DNA of 64,000 nt, from NCBI GenBank assembly GCA_026214975.1, contig CM047805.1, forward strand, positions 372,001 to 436,000, given 5' to 3'. This DNA is from Gentiana macrophylla. Lineage: Eukaryota; Streptophyta; Magnoliopsida; Gentianales; Gentianaceae. A program made the position numbers and the translations under genes. The notes under the pieces are model-generated. The model searched no databases. It was given only the letters and a program-made list of their open reading frames with translations, and was not told where the DNA came from. Within the stretch, counting starts at the first letter, position 1. Each line of letters starts with the position of its first letter. Below are positions 23,050-33,517 of this stretch, in pieces.

Positions 23050-23814
23050 GTTAGCAAAAGGCAGCCCACGATCAATTAAATCCTACGGCCAGGTAGAGCG
23101 CGGGTTATCTGAATTTTGAAATTCAAAGGACGCATTTAATGCCTATCGGTTATCTCGCCTCACGATTCTTGGCCATATTCGTGTACGCTATTACTAGCCG
23201 AGATTTTAGGCCGTTTTGAACACACATACACTGCCAGTGAGCTGTCAAATCAATCCAGATCCCTGGATTCCCGGCAAACACGACAGTCGAGAGGCTAGTT
23301 TAGTCAAGTCAACTCAGCTCCTAAGTTTCCAGCAAGCATCCACTCCGCCTCGAAACTAGGGGGCCGCAGAAAAAAAGCTTTGCAAAATATACCTCATTAC
23401 TTGCAACAAGTCCGCAAAGACAAGCTATAATGAATTGCGGCGACGATCTATTTTGCTCAAGTCTCCTCGCACCTCGAATAAAAGAAGGGGGATGGGAAAA
23501 TATTAACGCAATAGGAATTCCTCAATTTTCAGTTCTTTAGCCTTAGTTATTTTCGCGAGCTCAACAAATCTCGCCAAAATAAAGGGGCGCTTTACATACA
23601 AAACAAGATAGCAGGAGATAAATCAGAGAAACAAAGCACAGTAGATAAACCAAGAGGGGCCAAAACGGCCACAATGTCAATACAGAAAGTAAAAAGATAA
23701 AGTTATTACAGCCACCAAATGAAGACGCCAAATAGTACAAAAAGTTGCAGAGCCAAAGTTATTATTACAGAGCCGCAGAAGCATAAATTGTTTCAAAACA
23801 AAAGCACAAGGCAT
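23050..23814. other. Spacer between the two antisense genes
   Basis: No gene is seen. It would hold the aORF2 upstream region and the aORF1 3' untranslated region. Base composition is mixed, without repeats I could recognise. Confidence 0.4.
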
Positions 23815-25241
23815 TTAAACGGAGCCGGGGGGAGTGTCAATGTACTCATCACCAGGTTGATCTCTTGCCGGAGGATTCTTCAAGATCGCAAAGTTAACAG
23901 GATTGACTGGAGGAGGATCCCACACTGGGTCGCCGCGCTCTATCTGGTTGGTTTGGATGGCGATGATGTGATCTGCTGCATAAGGGATATCCGGGTGGAT
24001 GGCCAACAAGTCGGGAGATCGCTGGGACATGTTAACCCAACGGAGCATTTCCTCCAAGGTAATGCTCTCCCGGCCATGATAAGCCCAAAGACAACGAGCG
24101 AGGTGATTAAAACCTTGGTCGAAGCTAGCCTCCTGGAAATCACCGAACTCATCAGAAAGCTTGTAGGCTTCCACAGCGGCCGGACCCGCCATCTCTGCGG
24201 CTTTCTCTGCAGCGGCAAGTTTCTCTTTCAAATTTGCGACCTCCTCACGTGCGGCCGCTAGCCCTTCAGCGGAATTACGGGCTTCATCCTTCAGGGCTCG
24301 CACCTTCTCCTGCAGCTCCGCATCCAGTTTAGCGCTCTCCGCCATGAGTTTCTTCATCCGCTCAACCTCAGCTGCCGCCTGCAAGCCTTTGTTTTCAGAA
24401 GCGATCCTGGCTTTTTCCGAGGCTCCAAGGGCCGCCGTCACTTTCTTAAGCTCAGCTTTGCGCTTCTCCGCGGCTTCAATCGCCTTGTTTATACGAGTCC
24501 CAAGCTGAAAAAGAGGAAATGATAAGTCCGAGGAAAGCACAAAATACGAAGGGGAAAAATACAAGATTAACAAGCTTACCATTGAAGCAGCAATCCCAAA
24601 TTGGCCTGAAAGGTCTTTCAGTTCGGCGACCTCATCGCCAGCAGGGGCATCTTCTTGAATCACGACGCGAGATGTGATCCCCCTCCCGATTTCCAGCTGA
24701 ACCCCGTGCGGTGAGTCCAATGCCAGGCGACCCAAGGGGATAACATCAGCAATGGCCTCTCTTATCTGGCCCGCTTTGTTCATGTCGAGGTTCTGAGTTA
24801 AGTTGGGGTCCAGCCACACCGCCTCTTTCCCCTTGTAGCCGCCGGGCAATGTCCCAGCTGGCAATGGCTCCACTCCCTCAGGGACCTCCTCCACAATAGT
24901 CTCAGGCCGCGCAAAGCCCTTATCAGTAGCTCGTTTATCCGTGCGATCAGATGCTTTACCAGCGCCAGCCGCTTTTGTCTTTTCAACCCTCGGTCGTTTC
25001 TGGCCCTGGCTCTCCTTCGTGGGATCATCAACCTGTGGCCTCTTTTGGGTAGTGGTCTGACTTGAGCTCGCACCTGCGGGCGCCTCTGCGACCTTCGTAG
25101 GATCATACGCCTCGTCAATGATAGTGGCGTCCACAGTACGGGGAACCTTCCCAAGGATCTGTTTCAAGGTCGTTTGCCGAGTCTTGGCCTCCTCCTCAGC
25201 AAGCCTCTTCCTTTGAGCTCGGCGTTCATTAGCGTCCATAC
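23815..25241 (-). CDS. Antisense gene aORF1, 3' exons (coiled-coil part)
   Basis: A 474-residue open frame on -. A splice acceptor (ctttttgcag) precedes it at 25242. A 75-bp intron lies at 24579-24505 (GTAAGC...TTTTTCAG); being a multiple of three without stops it stays open when unspliced. The protein starts with a basic Lys/Arg/Glu-rich stretch, followed by a long heptad-like coiled coil (about residues 255-350, rich in 'AAAEVERMKKL', 'EEVANLKEKLAAAEKAAEM'). It is the C-terminal part of the gene whose 5' end is at 62155. The role is unknown. Confidence 0.75.
24505..24579 (-). other. Intron in aORF1
   Basis: On - the donor is CAATG|GTAAGC and the acceptor TTTTTCAG|CTTGG. The enclosed residues (hydrophobic, 'LLILYFSPSYFVLSSDLSF') do not fit the charged coiled coil around them, which supports splicing. 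Confidence 0.7.
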
Positions 25242-25342
25242 CTGCAAAAAGAGTCCATTAAAAACAGATTCGAAAGAAAAAATAACGCATGAAAGTAACA
25301 CCTCGAGCTCTTTAAAGATCTAATAAAGGTAGGGAAGTTTAC
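25242..25342 (-). other. Second intron of aORF1 (predicted)
   Basis: The donor on - is CCCT|GTAAAC and the acceptor TTTTTGCAG|GTATGG. Joining them keeps the reading frame from the upstream exon into the coiled-coil exon. Confidence 0.55.
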
Positions 25343-25414
25343 AGGGCGGTCTTCTTTCCGGATCGCCTCCGCATACAGGACACTCAGACGGAAAGCATTG
25401 CCCTATATGACAAT
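25343..25414 (-). pseudogene. aORF1 internal exon piece left of element A
   Basis: On - this stretch continues the reading frame from 31822-31929 if element A and one ACAAT copy are removed. It includes a short Cys-rich part ('CPVCGG') just before the predicted splice donor. The insertion of A severs it. Confidence 0.55.
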
Positions 25415-26264
25415 TGTTAAGGGTCAAATTGTAGTGTTTTTAAGGATATATTTCACCTCAATTTCCCCCATATACGTATGATTTTCATAGAATTCGAGGT
25501 TTATAGTGAAATATTGAGTGAATGGTGATTTAAAGAGTTAAATATGAAAACGTATCAATTTATACGATTATTTGATTGTTTTATATGGTTTTGGATATTG
25601 TTACGTTTTTGTGGTGTTTGGATGCAATGTAGATACATATTTTTGACTTGGAAGAGGATAAAGATGGAGATAAAGCTTGGAATGAAGCATTCAAGCAGCC
25701 GAACTTCCGACGCAGTTCTTGATATGATATACACTGATTTGACTCTCGACCTCAAGAGAAGATTTGTAGGTCTTGAAGAGAAGATTCTACAGGATCTTGA
25801 ATCACTTCATTCCGACTTACGAGGCCCGAGATATGAGCGTTACAAGTTTGGATAATGATGCTGTGGTATTAGAAAATTCCGAAATATACTCGGGATACGA
25901 CGGGCTAATCAAAAAGGCGTTTTCTGAAGAAGAGTCCTTAATGAAAGTTGTAGAGTTTCCTGAGGGCTTAATTATGACATTCGGATCATAATTTTTGGAG
26001 GTCTACAACTCAAGATATGAATTTTAGAAGTTTTATTCCAATAAATATCTAATCGAAGGATTAGTACAGAGAGTTCAGCAGCACCATAAACGCACGTTCC
26101 AGCCTCAGTCCATGCAGCAGATGGGCGTCCTGATTCTCAGACGAGCGTCCACGGCCGCAATTCTTCCAGCCGCCTTACTTTTCTTTTGAGATAACCGCAT
26201 GCAAAATCCTAATTAAAAGAATTGTTCCAGCCGCATATTCCATGCTGAGACCGACCTATTTATT

Positions 26265-26274
26265 CTATAAATAG
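26265..26274 (+). promoter_or_regulatory. TATA box of element A 5' LTR
   Basis: The sequence ctataaatag is repeated exactly at 30852-30861 in the 3' LTR. Confidence 0.65.
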
Positions 26275-26370
26275 TAGCGCAGCTTTTACCCTAACCATCC
26301 CACAATACAATTCATTCCAGCCGCAAAAAGCACAAAGAAGCGCGCGATCTTACTGGCATTGCAAGGCCGG

Positions 26371-26395
26371 TCACCCGAGCCTTGTGCTCGGGTGA
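26371..26395 (+). promoter_or_regulatory. GC-rich hairpin in presumed R region of element A
   Basis: The 10-bp perfect arms TCACCCGAGC / GCTCGGGTGA enclose a 5-nt loop. It is about 100 bp after the TATA box, so it would lie near the 5' end of the transcript. Repeated unchanged at 30958-30982. Confidence 0.65.
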
Positions 26396-27246
26396 TCCGG
26401 GGTTAGATTAGATGTAGTTTTTTCCGTTTATTTCGTTGTTGATCCGTGGAGTTCATCCAATGTACCAAAACTATGTGAGTTTAATCTTTTAATTTATTCA
26501 GTCCTTTATTTATTTTCATGATGTTTAATTTGTTTTGTATTCTTTCTATGATCTTTGATGCTATGATGTGAATTAGATCGAGAGATCAGTTTGCTATTGA
26601 TGTTTACAACATACGGAAGTTGCGTAAACTAGATCACCATAGAAAGATAGGATTTTTAGCCGTTAATGATGACAAATTAATTAGTTAATTATCTAGGTTG
26701 TTAGATTCTAAAATACGAGAGTTAACCTGAATCTACACCTTCGTTTTGTTTGAATATCGGTCTCAACATTCGAGAGAGGAGAGATTGATAAATTGAATTC
26801 ACTACGAGAGTAGGATTTCAGAGCTTGAGAATACGGATTCACTAAGAGATTAGGGATTTGTGTCTCGTGTCAAGGTGAAACCACAATTTGAATTAAAATC
26901 ATGAGATGAACTAGATTGAAATCACTTGGTTTGTGCCTTCGCTTTGATCCCATGTATCTTTAGTTTAGTTTAGGTTGTGTTATTTTATTTCGTAGGTTAG
27001 ATTTATTTTAATTGCTCTTTCGTCTATTTTATTTGTTCTTTCGTTTATTCGTTTTTCCTAAGTAACAATTGGAAGGAATTAGTGAAATTAGATTCAACAT
27101 CCCAATTCCCTGTGGATCGACCCCTTACTCACTTCGCTCTACTATCAATTACCCGGTATTCGGCCGGTTAGGAGTTAGTTTTGCATGGTAGTTAGGGTTT
27201 ATAAATTTTCTTTTGTTTAATGATGCAAAATCCTCCCCAACAAAAG

Positions 27247-27263
27247 TGGCGCCGTTGCCGGGG
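27247..27263 (+). other. Primer binding site of element A (tRNA-Asp)
   Basis: TGGCGCCGTTGCCGGGG, the complement of the plant tRNA-Asp 3' end and the usual Athila primer site, starts 4 nt after the LTR. Confidence 0.92.
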
Positions 27264-30001
27264 AATCGGTGTTTTGTTGAATTTAATTGAGTTAATTCTT
27301 CGATTTTGTTACGATTTATTTTTCGTTTTTAATAAAAGTAGCGTATACCAAGTTGAGAGTTTTTATTTTGCCGTGTTTCGATGACCGTTAGGTTAAGAAT
27401 GTGCAAAAGTTTTTTACTCAACTTGTTTTACGTGAAGTTTATATGTTTATGTGTTACCTAGTCTAACCCCTGCGTGCTTAATTTGATTAGGCTGCTTTGT
27501 CTTTGTGATCTCGTGTTCTTGTGTTGTGTTCATAAGTATTTAGGGTTTTGCTGTGTTTTTCTCTTTATCAGTGCATTCTTGTTGTATGGACGGCGTCTCG
27601 CTCGCTGGACGCCCGTCCGATTCTTCATCTGCGCAGTGAACGAGCGTTGGGAGTATTATTGGCGCCGTCCGTTCAAATATTTTCAATCATGTTACGATTT
27701 AGAGGATCGAGGCGGGCGTCGTAATTCTAAACGGCCGTCCGGTCGGTTTTCAAGCGACAGCGTCTGCAAGGTGGAAACGCCCGTCCGATTCGAGACGCTA
27801 AGTGAACGTTCGTCCGGGTTCATCCAGTTCTAAATTTCTTGATTTTATTTTCAATGCTTTTATTTGATGTGGATTTTTCATTCGAGCTTCTGTGGCTAAT
27901 TGATTTTTACATAGATGCCCTGAACTTATATGTTTTTACCTTTCCATCTATGAATCCATGTTAGATAATTGATCAATTCCTTATATATGATTCATCTAGG
28001 CATGTTATAGTGACTGTCGGTTCTCGTAAGCTATAACTGTTCTTATGGTTAATTAGTAGCTAATGTCGGTTCCCGTATGCTACATACCGCTCCGATGATT
28101 CTTTTAAGCTTTTAAGACTTACGTGCTTCTTTTGTTTTTATAGTTCATATGCGTAGCTCTTTCATGGTTTTCCGTATGCTACGCCCTTTCTCCATATGAG
28201 TTATACCTGTTTAGATAGATGACTGTTGGTTTCCATAAGTCTATCACTTTCGATAAGTCTTAAGGCGCGTCGGCACTAGTGACAGCACTGTCGTTTATCG
28301 TAACCTGTCATTATGTGGTAGACGTTTATATATATGTCGTGTTGCATATAGTGGGCTAGTTTTCTTTCTTTTATTTTATTTTCTTTTTGCATATCATTTA
28401 AATGCATTTCATTTAGTTGCATTTCATATAGTTGCATTGTTTTTCTATTTTTCCTTTTATTTTTCTTAAGTGTGGTCACCTTTGTCGGTTTTAAGTAATA
28501 CCACCTAGTTTATTTTTCTTTTTGAGTGTAGTTAATCGTCGGTTTCCGTAATACCACCTCGTTTTATTTTATTTTTAGGATTTTTCACGTAGATTGCATT
28601 GTAATGCATTTTCATATAGTTGCACCTAGCCCTACTATTTTGTAATATTCCATGTATATGTCCATCTTTATATGAGCTTAATCTAAAAATTCTCTAGACT
28701 TCCTTTCCTCTGTGCTTTATATGTTATCTATCCCCTATCCCCGAGGTATTTCATGTTTGTCAAGTGTGCAGGTATTTGCATTAGCTATTGTGAGTTTTCG
28801 GATGATATCGGTTTTCCGGTGGATGGTCCACGATCTCTTGAGTTAAATCGGGAATTTTTGGATTTGGTTCGAAACACTTCCAGAATAGCTCCCTTTCGGC
28901 ATACAATCAGCTAAGTTCTCTAATTTTTTATTTCTGCACAACTTGAGGACAACTTGCAATCTAAGTGTGGGGGAGAGGATGGTTTATATGTATCTACTTT
29001 CATTTGCTCATATTAGTTATAATTTTCTATAAAAAAGTGCTAAATTTTCAAAAAAATTTGTTTAGTCCTGAGTAACATTTCACTGGCATGCTAGTTTTAT
29101 AATCTGGCACCGTTAGTTGTTATCAGTGGTCATATCATGTTCTGAGAATAGGTTTAGTAAGTCGATACTCACTTGAACTTTATTTCACGAACCTATTAGA
29201 TGAAGAGCCAAATATAGAATAGTTTCCGGTTAGTTAAAGGGAAGTTAATTCTTGATCTGAGATAACACTTATTTAGCATTAATGAAAGTTAAGAACTTGT
29301 GCTATACTCACAGCTTAGAATCTCAAGTACCTTAGTGTTCTTGAGAACTTTGAGAGTCTTGAATGTGTTAGAAATATATTTGACCGAGAGTTTCCAAAGA
29401 GTTTGAAAAATATAAAAATATATATATCTATAAATAATAAATGAATAGAATTTCTTTATGGGGAATTTTGTTTGTAACTATCACCTCGAGTCCATTTGGA
29501 TACTCGCCCCAAATGGGGAGTGTGGTTTACCTTGGACAATAGGGATTGAGTGATCTCGGGGTGGCCGCCTCTAATGTGAGGAGTGTGTTATACTTTTGAG
29601 ACGCGACGATAGGAAATATAAAATATCGTTTTTGGAATTCTAAGTCAAGTTGATCTAAACCCAATAGAGAGACCGAAAGGTATTTTCTTGGTACTAAGCA
29701 AAGGAATTTAGTTGTGAGTTAGTTACTATGTTCTTGGTAATTAGTTTTGTTAGGTAAGTCTTGTAGATAGAATGAAGTTTTCGTTTAGTTGACCGGATAA
29801 CTCATAGTGCTTGATGTATTATATCAAGAGAGGATCGGTGGAAGTTTAGTAGGTTCTGCACACACATCACCGAGTGAGGTCGATTTGTTTGAATACTAGC
29901 TTGTCATGATTTTGACTATATCTCGTGTCGTTATGTGGATTCTTGATAGTATGTTCTTGTTTTGTTTTGCTCGGGGCGAGCAAGGTTTAAGTGTGGGGTG
30001 T
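27264..30001 (+). other. Non-coding internal region of element A
   Basis: No gag or pol homology. It contains a cluster of GACG/CGTC quasi-palindromes (27590-27830) and a scattered 'GTCGGTTTYCGTAWGCTA'-like repeat (28015, 28064, 28165, 28223, 28483, 28537). It also has a first polypurine-like tract (28963-28978, aagtgtgggggagagg) and the true tract before the 3' LTR. A 119-residue frame at 27474-27833 looks like chance. Confidence 0.7.
29989..30001 (+). other. Polypurine tract of element A
   Basis: A 'taagtgtggggtgt' type tract immediately precedes the 3' LTR. It is preceded by a short inverted repeat, GCTCG-GGG-CGAGC (29970-29982), a pre-tract arrangement also seen in element B (GTCCTCGGAC). 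Confidence 0.75.
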
Positions 30002-31821
30002 TGTTAAGGGTCAAATTGTAGTGTTTTTAAGGATATATTTCACCTCAATTTCCCATATATATGTATGATTTTCATAGAATTCGAGGTTTATAGTGAAATA
30101 TTGAGTGAATGGTGATTTAAAGAGTTAAATATGAAAACGTATCAATTTATACGATTATTTGATTGTTTTATATGGTTTTGGATATTGTTACGTTTTTGTG
30201 GTGTTTGGATGCAATGTAGATACATGTTTTTGACTTGGAAGAGGATAAAGATGGAGATAAAGCTTGGAATGAAGCATTCAAGCAGCCGAACTTCCGACGC
30301 AGTTCTTGATATGATATACACTGATTTGACTCTCGACCTCAAGAGAAGATTTGTAGGTCTTGAAGAGAAGATTCTACAGGATCTTGAATCACTTCATTCC
30401 GACTTACGAGGCCCGAGATATGAGCGTTACAAGTTTGGATAATGATGCAGTGGTATTGGAAAATTCCGAAATATACTCGGGATACGACGGGCTAATCAAA
30501 AAGGCGTTTTCTGAAGAAGAGTCCTTAATGAAAGTTGTAGAGTTTCCTGAGGGCTTAATTATGATATTCGGATCATAATTTTTGGAGGTCTACAACTCAA
30601 GATATGAATTTTAGAAGTTTTATTCCAATAAATATCTAATCGAAGGATTAGTACGGAGAGTTCAGCAGCACCATAAACGCACGTTCCAGCCTCAGTCCAT
30701 GCAGCAGATGGGCGTCCTGATTCTCAGACGAGCGTCCACGGCCGCAATTCTTCCAGCCGCCTTACTTTTCTTTTGAGATAACCGCATGCAAAATCCTAAT
30801 TAAAAGAATTATTCCAGCCGCATATTCCATGCTGAGACCGACCTATTTATTCTATAAATAGTAGCGCAGCTTTTACCCTAACCATCCCACAATACAATTC
30901 ATTCCAGCCGGAAAAAGCACAGCAGCAGCGGCAGTCTTCTGGGCATTGCAAGGCCGGTCACCCGAGCCTTGTGCTCGGGTGATCCGGGGTTAGATTAGAT
31001 GTAGTTTTTTCCGTTTATTTCGTTGTTGATCCGTGGAGTTCATCCAATGTACCAAAACTATGTGAGTTTAATCTTTTAATTTATTCAGTCCTTTATTTAT
31101 TTTCATGATGTTTAATTTGTTTTGTATTCTTTCTATGATCTTTGATGCTATGATGTGAATTAGATCGAGAGATCAGTTTGCTATTGATGTTTACAACATA
31201 CGGAAGTTGCGTAAACTAGATCACCATAGAAAGATAGGATTTTTAGCCGTTAATGATGACAAATTAATTGGTTAATTATCTAGGTTGTTAGATTCTAAAA
31301 TACGAGAGTTAACCTGAATCTACACCTTCGTTTTGTTTGAATATCGGTCTCAAGAGAGGAGAGATTGATAAATTGAATTCACTACGAGAGTAGGATTTCA
31401 GAGCTTGAGAATACGGATTCACTAAGAGATTAGGGATTTTTGTCTCGTGTCAAGGTGAAACCACAATTTGAATTAAAATCATGAGATGAACTAGGATTGA
31501 AATCACTTGGTTTGTGCACTGTTTGATCCCATGTATCTTTAGTTTAGTTTAGGTTGTGTTATTTTATTTTGTAGGTTAGATTTATTTTAATTGCTCTTTC
31601 GTCTATTTTATTTGTTCTTTCGTTTATTCGTTTTTCCTAAGTAACAATTGGAAGGAATTAGTGAAATTAGATTCAACATCCCACCCCTCGTGGATCGACC
31701 CCCTTACTCACTTCGCTCTACTATCAATTACCCGGTATTCGGCCGGTTAGGAGTTAGTTTTGCATGGTAGTTAGGGTTTATAAATTTTCTTTTGTTTAAT
31801 GATGCAAAATCCTCCCCAACA
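30002..31821 (+). repeat. 3' LTR of element A
   Basis: 1820 bp, near-identical to the 5' LTR. The densest difference is a CAG-rich patch ('gcagcagcggcagtcttctggg' near 30921-30943 against a scrambled version near 26330-26355). Confidence 0.95.
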
Positions 31822-31929
31822 ACAATCCCCTATCCAATCAGGATCGCTCTCCTCAGGAACCATGGCAACCACTGGCCTCGCCTTACCCGGGCCCGCGAGG
31901 CCCGCCATACGTGCAAATGGAAGGGCCAG
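31822..31929 (-). pseudogene. 108-bp island of aORF1 between elements A and B
   Basis: The only Tat DNA left between the two insertions. On - it is open and reads on from the sequence right of the B array (60917 upward) and into 25414 downward when each target duplication is counted once. It was one exon before both insertions. Confidence 0.75.
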
Positions 31930-32175
31930 TGTTCGGTAAAAACGTGTTTTAAATTTATAAACCGAAACACCCCAAGTATAAGGATCGTAGTATAGGGTGT
32001 TTACGGGTCGTCCTAAGGGAGTGGAATGTTTATCGGATTCAGATAACAATTATTCTAACGATTATGTCACGATTATCTATCTAAACGAAAGTTGAAACTA
32101 ACTAAAACCTAAACCTAAGAATTAAAACTAAAACAAGAATAAAAACAAGCTGAAAAATAAGAAAACAGCAAAACG

Positions 32176-32205
32176 GACGAACGTTCACTAAAGTGAACGA
32201 GCGTC
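32176..32205. promoter_or_regulatory. Near-perfect 30-nt palindrome in Athila LTR
   Basis: The core CGTTCACT-AA-AGTGAACG (32182-32199) is a perfect inverted repeat. Flanks extend it to 14-bp arms with two mismatches. The core is preserved in LTR2 (42031-42048), LTR3 (51896-51913) and LTR5 (59576-59593). It could be a dimeric protein site or an RNA hairpin. Confidence 0.7.
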
Positions 32206-32973
32206 TGGTAACTAAACCTAATGGACGGCGTTAGCTATTGCGGACGAACGTCCGATTATGAATCAAGCGAAAATTGCGTAAAAACAAAGAAAACTAGGGT
32301 TTATCAACTAGAACTTAAACTAATTAAACTTTATCTAAACGATTCGATTAAAACAATTAAAGGAAAACACAGCGAGGCAACGAATCCACCCATCAACCAA
32401 CAACCCCCAACTAGATGGTGATCTAAGATGTAGTTTTTAGTAGTGATTTATTCACGAATCCAATTAAATATCTTCAATCAAATTATAGGGTTTCGTTTAT
32501 CTTTTCAAATAAACTAAACATACAATCAACCCGAAATCACGAGGTTGTTTCCAAACTCTTACTCAACTAATCATGCATAATCTCTTAAAACACGAATAAT
32601 TGCATCACTTGAACGAAATAAAACTTAAACCAATATATTTTCATACATAGATCCAAGCATATAGATATAGATAAATCGTTTCATCAAATCGTTAATTCCA
32701 ACAAAACATGATCAATACAAGACAGCATCCAAAGTGATGAAAAACTATAAATTAAACTCACTAACACAAAGCATCGAACTCTCTAGTTGGTTGTGTTGAT
32801 GATGGGCTTCCTCCGTCGACTCACTGCAAGGTATTTAGCCAACAATCATGTTGAAGATGATTGTTGGTTGGGAGATTTGCATCTCTGTGAAATTAGGGTT
32901 CTCTGGCCGCAGCTTTTTGGTGAATTTGCGATCTCAATTATGTGGTATATCAATTAGGGTTGAGAGGCTGCTG

Positions 32974-32983
32974 CTATATATAG
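32974..32983 (-). promoter_or_regulatory. TATA box of Athila LTR1
   Basis: CTATATATAG on - lies about 540 bp from the U3 start. The same position in LTR2 reads ctatatatag. Confidence 0.6.
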
Positions 32984-33517
32984 AGTTTCAAGTCGGTCAG
33001 GGTTAAGTCGGCAACGGACGCTCGTCTGGTCTTATGGACGCCCGTCCAGAATACCTGGACGCTGAGTAAACGCTCGTTCATCCTCCGTCTGAACTCTCTG
33101 AATGTAAAACACAATTCCCGACGCTCGTCCATCAGTATCAAACGCCTGCCTGGAATGGACGCCGCATTTAACGCCGTCCAAGATCTTTGAGGTCGGATTT
33201 CATCATCTTTATCCAATTTCTTCAAGCCAATTCCAACTCTATCTTGAAAAATTCGACTTGAGCTTCATTTATCCTCTTTATATGCACGAAAATTAACTCC
33301 TACATGATAAATAAACAATGCAAAAATGTAATAAAATCCAAATAATAATAATTCCATTAAATCAACACTTAAAATCATCAATTTTGCATACAACCCTCTT
33401 AAAATCATCTTTACTCAATAATTACACTTAAAACCTTAATTCTCATGTAAATTGTGCAAATGTGGGAAAATAATAATGAAATACACCCTTAATAATCATA
33501 TAAATATGGCCTTAACA

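Larger units (their letters stand above)
25415..27242 (+). repeat. 5' LTR of element A
   Basis: 1828 bp, TGTTAAGGGTC...TCCCCAACA. It contains a TATA box (26265-26274), a GC-rich hairpin (26371-26395), and 'gacgagcgtcc' palindrome-type motifs near 26138. Small open frames inside it are repeated in the other LTR and are not genes. Confidence 0.95.
25415..31821 (+). mobile_element. Element A: non-autonomous gypsy-type LTR retrotransposon
   Basis: Intact ends: LTRs 25415-27242 and 30002-31821, target duplication ACAAT (25410-25414 and 31822-31826), tRNA-Asp primer site and polypurine tract. The 2.76-kb internal region has no gag or pol, so it is LARD-like and needs proteins from a relative. LTR termini (TGTTAAGG), primer site and 3' non-coding layout match the Athila element B next to it. 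The two LTRs are nearly identical, so insertion was recent. Confidence 0.93.
31930..33517 (-). repeat. Athila LTR1 (3' LTR of unit 1)
   Basis: 1588 bp. The + strand reads TGTTCGGTAAAAACG...GGCCTTAACA, so on - it begins TGTTAAGGCC. Contains a minus-strand TATA box (32974-32983), the 30-nt near-palindrome 32176-32205, and TGGACGCCCGTCCA at 33035-33048. Confidence 0.95.

Noticed and set aside
25544..25991. Short frames repeated at 25544-25991 and 30131-30578
   Set aside because: They lie in the U3 of both LTRs of element A, so they repeat because the LTR repeats; no protein similarity and overlapping frames on both strands.
27474..27833. 119-residue frame inside element A
   Set aside because: Lies over palindrome-rich non-coding sequence, Cys/Leu/Phe-rich, and has no gag, pol or other recognisable motif.
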